A stretch of DNA of 64,000 nucleotides, from positions 11,144,801-11,208,800 of the forward strand of contig NC_064554.1 in the NCBI RefSeq assembly GCF_023856365.1. The letters run 5' to 3'. The notes under the pieces were generated by a model that made no database searches, had not been told where the DNA came from, and saw only the letters and a list, made by a program, of their open reading frames with translations. The stretch is from Brienomyrus brachyistius (Eukaryota > Chordata > Actinopteri > Osteoglossiformes > Mormyridae). This document shows positions 14,501 through 28,453 of this stretch, piece after piece (position 1 is the stretch's first letter; the number at the start of each line of letters is the position of its first letter). A program made the position numbers and the translations under genes.

Positions 14501-17500
14501 CGTGACTGACTTGTTCTGAGGGGAGAAGAGGTAGACAGACCAGTCTTCTCTGGCCTCGCACCAGTCCGGCCTGTACACCTCCATCATCTTCTGGACCCGG
14601 AAGCACAGGCTCTGTGGGTGAGGAGGCAGATCCCCCAGTGACTGGTCGGCCCTGCTGGGCACACGGCGCCACACGCACATTGAAATCCCTCCTAATTGCC
14701 CTCATTAGAGCAAATACTTTAACCCCTTCCCACTAGTGACTTTCGAGGATACAGATTCTAGCAGCAAACAATAACCGAATTCAGCATCAGACATTAAATA
14801 AGCAAACGCTGCTCTGGACCAAGTGGAATGATGATCTTGCTGTAATATGCTCATTATCTCCAGCCTGCCTCGCTTAAAAAAACCGTAATGCACAAAAGAC
14901 TTATCGTGAATTAAACCCTGAAACAAATTACATTCTGCCGGATCTCTTTGTAAGAAAATAAGCCCATAGTAATGCTGCAGTTTTCTGACAACTGTAATTA
15001 TGTTAATAAATAACAGTTGTGAGTATTCAGCCATCTTTTGGGCTGGAAGTTTACTGAGTTTGCTGTCGCGAGGAGAGACAGTGGACAGTGGCACACAAAG
15101 CCGCCAACACTGAGCTGCAGCTGTACGCGAATCGTCAGGTGGGGTCTGTAAGCGCTCCGGACGGGCGACAGCCGGCCTCACTCACATAGTCGATCTCCTC
15201 GTCGAGCTCCTCCCTCTCCGCGCGGGTGCTGACCTGCGGGTAGACCTCCCCCAGGAGCTGGGGGCTGGGGCTAGGCGCCCTGCCGTTGCAGTCCTGGTGC
15301 TCCGCCGGCAGCCCGGGCCCCGGCACTGCCCCCAAGAGGCTCTTCTTGTGTGCCAGGGGGTTAAGGGGCAGCACAGTGGGCACCTGCAGAAGCTCGGGCA
15401 GCTCCAGGGAGAGGGCGCGGCGGTCCCGGCAGGGGGCGAAGCGCCGGGATAGCGAGGGGGGGGGTGGCAGGGGCAGCGGGGGCAGCGGGGGCAGAGGCGG
15501 CGATAGCAGGGACTCATGCTCCACTGGGACGGAGTGGGGGCCACGGGCTCGCAGGCTGCTCCCCCCCACCCCCCGAGAAGAGCGGCCCAGGCTGTTCCAG
15601 CTTGACCTCCGGCTCCACACCGATTGCGGGTGAGGGCGGCCCCAGTTGTGGTAGAGGGAACTGTGGCCAGAACACTGCACTCACAGAAACAGAACAACAG
15701 GAATACACAGAATGTACAGCTTGTCTGGTATGAGATCCATCCATCCATCTTTTAGTCACTTATCCAGTACAGGTTCAGTGGACCTGGAGCATATGGTAGG
15801 CAGCATAGTGGGGGTACTTCCTGGACTGGATACCAGGCCTTCGCAGGCCTCATGCATGCATAGAATCATACACAGAGCAGTGTTTCCTAGCCTGGTCCTT
15901 AAGGACCCACAGACAGTCTACATTTTCGCTCCCTCCCAGCTCCCTCCCAGACAGTCCACATTTTTGCTACCTCCAAGCTCCCTGCCAGACAGTCTACATT
16001 TTTGCTCCCTCCCAGCTGCCTTCCATCTGTTTTTACCTTTCACTTCTAGGATGTTCGCTAATGCAGACTAGGGCTAAAGGGTTTGGGGACATTACTGTGA
16101 AGGCGGTTTAAAGCGCGGTGACGTCATGGCATAGACCTCACCCAGAGGTCTTTATCACAGGCTCAATTCCTGCCTGGGAAGTAACTTGGACTTTTTCAGT
16201 TGGTAACTCCTATGCTGTTTCAGGGAGGGTGTAATTAAGGCAGGGAGGGTGTAATTAAGGCAGAGAGGCAGTCTCCTCGGTTACCTGAAGGGATAATATG
16301 CTTGAAAGGTCATGCATCCGCTGATTTACACCCACTCTCTCCTGCAGACGGCACAGCGATTGGCTTAGCATAACCAACAGCTCAGCACAGCACAGTGTGT
16401 CACAGCAGATGGTTCAGCACAGCAAACAGCACAGTACAACAAAAGGCTCAGCACAGCACAATGCATCACAGCAGATGACTCAGCACAAAGCAGTCTGTCG
16501 CAGCAGAGAGCACAGCAGACAGCTCAGCACAGTACAGCAGACGACTCAGCACAGCGTGGTGTGTTACAGCAGACGGCACAGCACAGCAGACGACTCAGCA
16601 CAGCGTGGTGTGTTACAGCAGACGGCACAGCACTGCAGATGGTTCAGCACAGCAGACAGCTCAGCACAGTACAGTGCAGTGTCTCGCAGGAGTGGCCGCC
16701 TGTGCTCACCAGGGAGCATGGCTCCATGTTGCCCTTTCCCAGAGAGGCTACGCTGCTGTTCCTGTAGCCCAGAGCCAGGCTGGGCCACTCCGCCTGGTAT
16801 GCACAGCGGACGGCACAGTTCAGCAGACGCTTCAGCACAGCACAATGTGTCCCAACAGACATCACAACACAGCAGATGCACAGTTTAGTACAGTGCAGTG
16901 TGTCACAGTGGATGGCTCATCACAGCAGACAGGGCAGCACAGCACAGCACAGCACAATGTGTCACAGCTCAGTACAGTGCAACGTGTCACAATTAATGGT
17001 TCGGCCCTACAGATGGCTCAGCACAGCAGACAGCACTGCAGACGACTCTGCCCAGTGCGCTGTGTCACAGCAGATAGCTCAGCACAGTGTGGTGTGTCAT
17101 AGTGGATGGCTCAACACAACAGACAGCACAGCAGATGGCTCAGCACAGCGCGGTGTGTCACAGCAGCGGCCACCCTTGGCCTGTGCTCACCAGCGAGTGC
17201 GGCTCCCCACCGCCTTTGCCCAGAGAGACTACACTGCTTTTCCGGGAGCCTAGAGCCAGGCTGGGCCCCTTGGCTGGAGCGGCTGGAGTCACGTCCAGGT
17301 GTCCGTTGGGGGTAAGAGTGCAGATCTTTGGGTCTGGAAGAGCAGTGGGGGGGGCATAATGTTTCAGTGACAAAAATACTGTGTGTGGCTCCCTCACACA
17401 TGGGGTCAGCTTTTCGCTTGTGCCGCAGAAAACACAAAGAGCCCACAGATTTCTGTTACAGTATTAAACTTTCATACTAATGCATGCTTGGGAGCACTGA

Positions 17501-20500
17501 ATGGCACAATATGCTGGAATCGATTAAACTGGCATGAGAAAAGGAGATTTTTAAATTCTCGAAAGCCAGTTTTGGAAGTTTTATTAAGTTAAAAGAAGAA
17601 TCTCCTTCGGCTGCAGTTCGGAATCGAGTGAGGGGAGTGATGTATGAGGCTGCAAAAGCAACGCCACTTATTAATCCAGCCTCCTGAGTCATGATGGTTC
17701 TCTTGTTACCCAGGAGAGCAAAGCAGCCAATCAGAGCCATGGCGATTCACACGCCACTTTCCCGGGCTGAGGGAGGCGGCGTCCGCCGGGGCACCGGAAC
17801 GCATGTTTATTGTCCTTGTTAACCTTAATTGAGAGGTCTACCGCAGCATGTCATGCTTCTGAGAGGTGATATTAATCACAAATCTCTCAGTGAAGGAGAG
17901 AAATACCTGGAAGTCACTCACACATCTGTCAGGCGAGGAGGTGGGAAGGTAAGGAAGCTACCTGAGAGCTGGATGGAATCTCTTCTTTTCTCTGTCTCCT
18001 CAAAGTTGGAAGAAGACTTGTCGTCCTCAGAATACGAACGATTGGCATCGCCCTGTGAAGGCAGGAGAGACAGACAAGAGAAGAGGAGGAGAGATGGAAG
18101 GAAGAGAAGGAGAGGAGGGCAGGAGGAGAGGAGGACAGGAAAGTAAGACAGGAAAAGAGGAATAGAAGAGGACAGGAAGAGAGGAGGCAGTAGGAGAAGG
18201 AGGAGAGGAGGACAGGAAGAGTGGAGGACAGTGGATGAGGAACAGAGGAGGACAGAGGAAGAGCAGGAGAGGAGGACAGGAGGAGGACAGGAGGAGGACA
18301 TGAGGGCATCAGAGACTGTCCATGTTTTGTTCACACATCCTGGCTCTAACTTGGAACTCTGTAAGCCTGCAAAAATGACACCTGTACCGTGAGCCTTAAG
18401 GACAAATGGTGTTACAATATCTGCATATTCTTGTATTTTTATTTTATAAATATCTACATATTATTTATACTTTATATAATAAATGCTGCATATTTTTATG
18501 CTAAAAATGTCTGCACATTATTTACTTTTCTGTTTTCTTTATTCCCTTATTATTCCATACTATTCAGTTTTTCAGGATATTCTATTTCTGTACGATGTAC
18601 TTTTTGATTTCTTTACACCGTGTTTATTTGTTTGCACTCTGTGCATCGTCACTGCACTATGCGTATCGTCACTGCACTATGCGTATCGTCACTGCACTCT
18701 GTGTATATTTGTCTATAATCAACATGAAGCTTTTTTTTTACCTTATATTCCAGATGTTACAGATTATTAGATCCACAGCACTTGTGATTCTATTTAGTGA
18801 TGATGGTGAGTCACATATATGAATCCCTATTGGACGAAGCACACGTGGCCGCTGGTCACATGACCGCCCGCACCTCTGCCTGGAAGCCCTCCACCAGGAT
18901 GGCCACCAGCAGGTTGAACAGCACGTAGTTGCCAAAGGTCATGAGGGCCACGAAGTAGAGGGCGGCCCAGGGGGAGGTGGAGGCCATGCCGTTGTAGAGC
19001 ACCATGTTCCAGTCCTCCTGGGTCAGGATCTGCGAGCGCACAATCAAAGAGGTGAGCCCTGGCGGGGAAGCACATGTAGGATGGCGGCGTAGGGTGAGAT
19101 GATGAAGCCGGGCAGCTCACCTGGAACACGGTGACGATGGCCCACAACAGCGAGTCGAAGTTCTTCCTGTCGGGAACCGTGTCGCCCGCCTCAGTCTTCA
19201 GGCTGAATTTACAGCCAAAGATGTGCATTCCTAGGATGCTGCGGGTTATATCACCGCCGGAGGGATTAACACATTTGTGAATTTACTTTTCGGCAGAGGA
19301 ACTTCCGTGTCAGCCAGTGGGGTTGCCAGATGATGTTTGCTGAGCCACTGCGTAGGGTCTAAGGCGGGTAAATATTACGGCGGCAAGACAAAGGTTCAGC
19401 GGCGGGGGCCATTTTGTGCAAATCTCCCATTTTCGGTTAATCGCAATCAGCTTTGCTGTTGCCCGAGGATAAAGGGCAGAGTCTGAGTACTCTGGACGCA
19501 CATGGGACATGCATTTGGCTGGAATTAATATCGCTGCTGCTAGAGATGGAATGCATGAGCTCCAGCCCTCAGGAAAGACAGACGACCCCCAAGGTGCAAT
19601 GGCGAAGACGGATCAGATCTTTATTTATTAGTTTATTGAGGCGTCACACAGCCCAGACAGGCCCCTGCGTACTGGGGACACACATTACGGATCATCAAGG
19701 AGTCCCTTGGCCAGAGCCAGACCAAATTCCCCCAGCCACCACACTCACGCTGACAGTCGGCTGGAACACAGACCTGAAGATGAAGATGAAGAGCATGAGG
19801 AGCATGCAGAAGGTGGCCACGTTGTCCATGGTCTTCATAAGCACCACCAGCTGGCGCCGTAGAGCCGGCATGAAGCGGACCAGCTTGATGACCCGGAGGA
19901 GGCGGAAGGTCCGGAGGACGGACAGGCCGCCATCAGCCTGGCCCACAATCTCACACACGCTGGGGGGGGGGGGGGGGGGATACAGCCATGATGGTTGGCA
20001 CCACCTCCCTAGAGGACCTCCTCTTCACCCATCCCACCCCCATCCCTAGACCCCTGACCCTGAACCCAGACCTGATGATGACGATGATGCCGTCGAAGAT
20101 GTTGTACGGGTTACGCAGGTAGCTGAAGAAGCCGAAGGCAGTGAGCTTGAGGATCATTTCCAGCGTGAACATGCTGGTGAAGACGATGTTGCTGATCTCC
20201 AACACGTTGGTTAATTCTTCTGGCTGGAGGTATTACAGAGCGACGAAAGCGGATTAGCAGTAGCACGATGCTGCATATTTAGTGGAGGATGGTAAACAGG
20301 AATAAACGAAGGACACCTCTGAGTACCTTCAGAGCATCTGGACACAGAAGTGCCAGGCTTCAGCTGAGCGTGAGAAGCACCCTGTAGCAGGACAGCAGGA
20401 CTCCCATGACAGGAAACAGCTAATGATCAAGCTCATGGAGCTGACAGCATCTACTGACGGGGGCTCTCACTCCATCTTCTCCTGGAAAATACATTCTGGT

Positions 20501-23500
20501 CTCCTTTGTTCCTCGGCCCTATTATCAAGCCAGCCGTTTCACCGTGATCAATAGCCCCTCTATCGATCATCTGAGACAGGGGCCAGGCTCCCTCTCCGCG
20601 TAAGACTGCGTCGGCCACAGTGGCATTCGAAACGGCAGAGTATTGACACGACTATCAGCACTACTAAATATAGGCAGCTACACTTCTTACAAACAAGCAT
20701 CATTGTCTCTGCCCCCTACCCTTCGATTCCTCACCCCACCCGGCCGAGGGAAACCTTGTCATGATTAAGACCCGGCTTCACGCTGCACCTTCCACTTCGG
20801 CCCAGAGTCCATCATTTTGCCAGAAAAGCAAACGTGGTGAAATGTCCAAATTAACGGCACAGATTTTTGTGCCAGTGACCCCGCTATTTATTGTTTCATG
20901 AAAGACATTTTTACGGAGTCTTTTGCACAGCCTGACTTAAAAACAGCACATACCTGCCAGACATCCTGGATGAAAATGGAGAGGACGTGGTGCTCTCATT
21001 AAGCTGGATTTGGCTTAACGCCGTCATGCTTCAAGTGCTAAGTACGTTTTTAAAATTTGTTTGGGTGTGCAGCTCATCTGACGTTTTTGTCGACGAGTTG
21101 CAACTAACTCAAAACACCAGAAAGTCACCTGGAGAAACCCACAGAAATCATCAGCAGGGTCCCTCTGTGAGGAATAAGGACATAATCAGCACGTTGCTTG
21201 GGTCCTGGGGGAGGGAGGGCGTCTGCAGGATGTCCCTCAACAAACGGTCAGTTAACACAATAAGGCTCTGTATGAAGGTCAGGATCCGAACCCAGACGAG
21301 GCGACGAGTGGCTGTGCGGGTGAAGGATCTATGCTCATGTTTGGAAGGTTCTGAGGCTAACAGAGTAATCACATCACTGTTGACCCCATGAACAAAACTT
21401 CTAACTCCATAAACTGCTCAGGTCTGCTGGGGTAACGGCCGACCCCTGATCCTGACCCCAAGGATTCGCTCTCATCTGTGTCCATGGGTCTCATAGATGA
21501 GCAAGACGGGACACGAGAAAACCGAAGCATTCCTAAGCATCTCGACTTACCGTCGCACAAACGGCAACTAAAAGATCTCATCGAGAGATTTGGTTAAGCA
21601 GCCGACTTAACAGAAAATAAAAGGCTTCATTAATTTCACGAGAGTGAACGTTGTATGGGTGCGATGCCCCTAGAGGTGACGGATAAAGGTAATAATCAGC
21701 CGATGGCAGTGAAACTCAGTGCCAAAACATCAAGCCTCACAATGTTTATGATGAATTACATCCATCCATCCATTTTCCAAACCGCTTATCCTTAAACCCT
21801 AAATCTACATGAGAGGACCTATCAGAGAATATCTACGCAGGATGATGCAGTGTGTCTACAGATTTATCTAGAGATGGTGGCTTATGAATCACCTACAAAG
21901 AAAATCTGTTGAGGTTGCCTTATTCAGTCGTTTGGGTATAATCATCACCAAACCCTGATCCAATCTGGTCACATGCAGGCCTGAGCCCACAAAGCGAGGG
22001 AGGTCTAACAGCTGACCACAGCTGGGCTACATTAACAGGGGGCCAGTTATCATAAAGAGAATCAGATTTTTGCGATTATTTCTGCACAGCCACCATTCAG
22101 CTCCATCATAACCACCCAGACCAAAAATAGTAGTTTCGATTTTCACTATGACTCACTGTATGCAAATTTGCCTTTTATTTTATAACCACAAAAGTAACAA
22201 ACACTTAACTTGTCCTGCCAGAAATAAGCAGAATAATGCAGAGGGATTTTCACGGAGCATTTGAGGAGAACAACATGCCTATTTGTACTCCTGTGTTTCA
22301 TCGCTTTAACACTTATGGAGCTTATGTTATTGTTAATGGTAGTTAACTTAGGAATCTTGTAGTAATATTTGTCCGCTGTATTGCTGCATGACTTTGCAAT
22401 ATTATTTAAGCGGAACGTGTATGTTTAAACTGATGAAAGAATCATAGGGGGCCCAGAACAGACCAGAGTAGTTAATATGCTAATTAATCAATAAGGTCTA
22501 ATTATGTTTTTGCACCGGGTTGAGAACCGTCATTCCACTTCCACACTGAGGCAGCCGTCTGCTGCCTGAATATAATCCCGTCTTTCTCCTCTTCCTATGG
22601 CAATTCTTGTGCTAATTATGCAAAACAGGGAATGCTCTACTTTTTTCGTTGCCGTCGATTATAAGAGACTTGGCTGTGTCGGGGGATGGGGTCAGCACAT
22701 TAAGGCAGACGCCCACATCAAGTCGTCCACACGGGACACCGAGGACACCGATGAGTTCATGTCCCATGAGATCATTGATGAGCTGTGTCCTGCTTAGCGA
22801 TATGCTAACGCTAGCATTTTGCTAACGCTAGGGTGAGAAACCTTGAGATTTGCCTTCCCCAAGCCAAAAGGAGCAGGAGTGTCAATGGGAGTGATGGGTA
22901 CGAGACTGCAAGCACGAGATGACAGAGAATCCCCCGTGTACAGCCTAGTGAATCCGAGGTCAAGGTCAGTCGAGCTGGAGCTTTGGATCTGCAGCTAATA
23001 CAATTTCGAGATTTCTGGTTGATACGGGAGAAAAGTGCCTGAATCTGAAGAATCTGTACGTGGTTTATAATGGTGCGCTGTTTGTCTGTGTGATGGAAAG
23101 CTGCCATCAGCAAACAGCGGCTCTCCGGAGCCTGACAACAGAAATTATAAAGTAAAGCTGGAATTTTAAGTGCATTTACTGACATGCCTTGTGATTAATT
23201 CTGTCCCTCTGTCCACAGTCTGCTGTGGCCTCTGACCACTGTCAAGCTAACTGGATTTCCCACAAATGGATGGATGAATTTATTGACACATGATAGATCA
23301 GTAGTTATTAATGACTTTCCAACAAATTGAGTAACTTCAAGAGTTCCTGCAGTGGCGTGACTAAGTGCCTTACACTGACAGCAAAAGCAACTTAAGATAT
23401 TTGATTATTCTGGAAGGAACTTCAGGATAGCATCTACAGAGAGGGGTTTACATTCACACTGAGAATGCTAAGTGTTACAATGAGTGTCAACTCAGCAGGA

Positions 23501-26500
23501 GTAGATATGCTCTTTACCTAGTCATGGTGCTTGATGCCCATGCTGATAGTGTTGATGAGGATAGCTATCATAATGTCTCTGATGTCAGGAGTAGATGTGC
23601 TGTTTACCTGGTCATGGTGCTCGATGCCCATGCTGATAGTGTTGATGAGGATAGCTATCATAAGATCTCTGATATCAGGAGTAGATGTGCTGTTTACCTA
23701 GTCGTGGTGCTCGATGCCCATGCTGATAGTGTTGATCAGGATAGCTATCATAAGATCTCTGATGTCAGGAGTAGATGTGCTGTTTACCTAGTCGTGGTGC
23801 TCGATGCCCATGCTGATAGTGTTGATGAGGATAGCTATCATAAGATCTCTGATATCAGGAGTAGATGTGCTGTTTACCTAGTCGTGGTGCTCGATGCCCA
23901 TGCTGATAGTGTTGATCAGGATAGCTATCATAAGATCTCTGATGTCAGGAGTAGATGTGCTGTTTACCTGGTCGTGGTGCTCGATGCCCATGCTGATAGT
24001 GTTGATGAGGATAGCTATCATAAGATCTCTGATATCAGGAGTAGATGTGCTGTTTACCTAGTCGTGGTGCTCGATGCCCATGCTGATAGTGTTGATGAGG
24101 ATAGCTATCATAATGTCTCTGATGTCAGGAGTAGATGTGCTGTTTACCTGGTCATGGTGCTCGATGCCCATGCTGATAGTGTTGATCAGGATAGCTATCA
24201 TAATGCCTCTGTTGAAGTACTTGCTCTCCACGATGCTCCGCAGGTTGACACGCATGCTTCTCCAGAGTGCCCTGCACCAGCCCCAGCAGCTCATCCTCTT
24301 CCTCCTGTTCGCCTTGTGCTCCACAACCTCATCTGCCCCCTCATCCTCTTCCAGGTGGTTGCTATAACCATCTGTCTCCTCCATAGCTCTGTCCTCCTCC
24401 TCCTCATTGGCTGATACGCTCAGAGCTCCAGTCACTTCCCTGACAGGCAGAGCCATCCTGCAGTCTGGGCAGTCCTCAGCCACAGGCACGACTGAGAGGG
24501 CGAGGGGGCTGCCCGTAGGGCCAGTGCTATTCCCTGGCTTGCTGTGGCGTGGGCAGTGAGCTACTAGATCAGATAGAGGGAAACAGAGACAGGAGAGAGA
24601 CGGAGAAGGAGTGGGGACCGAGAGTGAGCATCTGGTCAGTGTGTGCCATCATAGACCCCCCCAAATATGCAAATTAAGCAATTTAGTTGCCTGCCTCCCA
24701 ACACAAAGCTCATCTCTAACTCCAACAATCCACTCACTCTGCTGGGGGTGGTAATGTCTGTCTCCGCCGTTGACGCTGGTTCCGGCTTCAGGCCTTCCTG
24801 CCCGCACTCTGCTCCCCCCTGGTGGCTGAGCACGGCCACGCAGAGCGTTGTAGAGAGCGGCGGAGCGCCGGCGTGCCTTACGCAACACGTGACACACGTA
24901 CTGGAACATCTCCTCGTAGCAGTCGCCCGGCTCAGCCATGCTGGCCAGTGTGCTGGAGGAAAGGCAACGTGCTCGCTGCTCCTGCATCAGCTGGTGCTCG
25001 CGTTGCTTGGTCTCCGAGAACTGGGTGGCGATGACGACCAGGCACAGGTTGATCATGAAGAAGGAGCCAATCTGTGGGGGGCAAGGACTCCAGCAATGAT
25101 ATGGCACTCAGCATGCACTGAAAACACCCTGGGGTCGGTGATAGGCAAGAGAGACCCACACTACCCTTGAGCATTATGGGAATTCTCCTTTCTGTGTGCC
25201 CCTCATACTCTGATGTGAATAGCTCACCATTAAGCACATCCCCCACGAGCACGCTGATCTCTAGATCTTAATAGGAAAATCATTCCCTGCGGTTTACAAG
25301 GCGGCACATTTGCTAGTGTGCAAGCGGAGATAATGCGCTCATCGCAATCGCCTCTTTGCTTTCCACAGAGGCTGACATGCATGATACAAAGCCTGCGCAA
25401 GGCCGCTGGTTTAATTGCCGCGTAACAGATTTCATCTCCTGTCGGAGGAGCCTAATATCTTCATTTCTTTCCATTCGCTTCAGGGAGAAATGGATGTAGA
25501 GCTTCTCTGCGAATCGGCAATGGCTCTGCAGGAAGTTTTCTGGTTTCCACTTAAAATGAAAGGCAATCCATTCGGAGTTTGAATGTCTTCAAATTGCAAT
25601 TTCAGATAGCCTTGGTATACTGTAAAATGAGCCGGCATAGTCAATAGAGAACAGCACCTCATCTTTCACACACAGGCGCTGTAACTTATCATCCTTCACA
25701 TGAAGACATTTAGTCGTGTGCATCGCGTGCATGACTGTAGATGGGTTCAATCGCTGTTAATTAATGAATGAATGAAACTGATCTTTGCTTTCCTGACATA
25801 GTTTGGGGTAGTAGCACTTAACAGTAATGGATTGTTTCTCAATATGTGTGCTTGACCGTACTTATGTTCTTGCGTACACATTTCATGTTGTCTTTCATTG
25901 CCAAAGACCAGTTCCAGTACTCAAGAACAGAAGTACGGACGATGGCAAAAATCCCCGGATGTCGTTCTCGTTCCGCCCCAGATATCAAGGATGTATCAGC
26001 TGCATACTTGCCAAAACGAGACCAATCCCATGATTCCCTGCGCGCCAAGTTTGTTCTTGGGAGGCAAGTCTTGCCAAGAGCATAAGTACGACCTTTGCGC
26101 TCTTGGTGTTGAGAAGCACCCACAGTTTGGTGGTAGGGGCATCAGTGTGGGACAGCACCCCCCACACAGTCTTCTGGTGACCTTAGTACAGCAGCAGAGT
26201 TATGAAGCGCTGAACTCAGGCGCTTTCCCAGGCGGGGCGTGCAGCCAACATCTAACTCATCATGACTGAGTGCCTCCCCTCAGCCCTGCCCACATTTACA
26301 TCCTGCAGCAATGACGGCCTCCTCCTGTGGCCAGAGAGACATTACTCTACCCAATACATCCCAGCCTGGGAAAACTGGCAAGCGCTGCTGATTGGCTTAG
26401 TGTTCGGCCTGCTGCCAGATGACCTCAGGCATGCAAGTGGCCCCTTTGAGGGTTACATGGGGCCACTGCTGGCTGTAAATTCATTCCAGCCCGAAGCCCT

Positions 26501-28361
26501 TCTCTGATTGGTCAATCCAGACTGCATGGTCAGCGAAAACGCCTTCCAGCTTTAACGTGAACATCACACATCGCTCTGTAACGGTGCACAGAGTGAGCAT
26601 CTGGGGCGCGCAAGAGCGCTGTGCCTGCTTCCTGTCTGCACTGCACATGCTCCGAGTGGGCAGAATATCAGGCCAGCGCGCACGGTGCTCCTCTGCGCGA
26701 CCTCCATTAGCGGTGTGCGTTTGCTTCTGTCTGCCAGGCTGTGAGTAAGGATGTAACTGCGAGAGCTCGGTGTGTGTGTGTGTGTGTGTATTGGGGGGGG
26801 CAGGGGTCTGGAGACAAATGAGGAGGGCAAACAGAGACATGAGCCGAGGTCAGACCCAGCAGAGGAATTTAATCTCCCAGCAGGCTTCATTCAAGCTGTT
26901 TAAATCACCAAAGTATCACTGTCTCCCAGAAACTGACCTGACTCTCCGCAAGACGGCACAAGCTGCTTGATTATGCCTGATTTCTTTGCAATTTAAAAGG
27001 CGTTCACAGGAGATTTGGGATGAATTTCAGCTTAATATCATCTGTGCCACTGCACCTGATCTAGCCACTCGGCCTGATTAGTGGGATCCCGAAAGCAGAC
27101 AATCAGACCAGATTAAACGACCCGGAAGGAGAATGATAAACTAGCCTGCCCGTCAGCTCCGACTTTCAGCCCAGGAACAGGGTGGAACAGATGTCCTCTG
27201 TGGAGTGTATATCACACATGCGAACCTATCCATACATGCGAGAATGCACTCATATAATCTCCACCTCATTTATATACTGCCTGTCGCACTGATATATTTC
27301 ACAGGGAGACTAAATGCTGACTCTGGAAGCTGAACGGATCACAGGCATCATGGATACAGCTGCCATCCAAGAGGCATGCCACAGCACCCCCTCCTGGCCC
27401 CTCTGGACACAGCGCCATCCCACTGGTGGCCCTAATTAAGTGGCCTCTCTCACACTTAGTTACCCATTGGAGCTCACTGGTGTGCAAACCTGCTTCTCTT
27501 GGACCTGAAACACCATGATGTCCAGCAGTTGAGGACAGTCAGTTTTCAAGGTGAAAACCCACCTAAACTTCTGCTGGAAACATGACAGTGACTAATGAAG
27601 CACTTTTTCATTAGGTCACTAATAGGGCTAGTAATAGGCTTCAGTGTAAGTCATGTTATGGATAGCAGCTCGCTAAGAGTTATTAGATTAGTTTCTAAAG
27701 GTCCATTAACTCTGGATGTTTCTTTGGTGAACAGGGGAGCTCAGACCCAAAATACCAGCCGCCTTTTCACTCAGGTCTGTCCAAGTCTCATCGAGGTGTG
27801 TCTCTGCTCTGTGTTAACGCCGATCTTTTGATAAAATTACAGCTAACTGAGCTTCCATATCCACTGTAAAAATTCATAATCTGAATGTTCGGAACTTAAT
27901 TCTGGAGATGACCTTGCAGGAAGCGAAGCGGTAAATACAGTAAAGAAATGTACAAGAGAGAGTCCTTGGTTAAAGGGCATCAACAAGCCTCCACATGATA
28001 TTTACTATTGCAGGCTATCGGATTAGATCTGGGTGGTGATTTCTGCCTGTGTGGGACTGAGCTTTCATTGGTCACTGCCAGATGAACAGAGATCTGTAGT
28101 AGAGTACTGCAGGAATACTGTAATGCAGCCACCGTGTGTGTATCAGGCAGCCTCAATCTGGGGCTGTGAGAGAGAGGGACACTTACGATGATGAGGAAGA
28201 TGAAGTAGATGAAGTTGTAGAAGGAGTGAGCGTCCATCACGTAGTACATGATCTCCACCCAGCCCTCCAATGTGATCACCTGAGTGGGGAGACACACTCG
28301 CTGGTCTGGAGATCGACTAGAGATGCTTCAGCCCCCCGTGTGTGTCTCTGTGTTTGTGGGT

Positions 28362-28453
<92 letters not shown>

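Noticed and set aside
15286..15733. Plus-strand Gly/Ser-rich open frames over the II-III linker
   Set aside because: Shadows of the GC-rich 15186-15674 coding exon on the other strand.
23524..24414. Plus-strand open frame of 296 codons with 30-residue repeats ([11 protein letters not shown])
   Set aside because: It is the exact complement of the 90-nt array and of the IIS1 exon; the minus strand carries the conserved channel helix.
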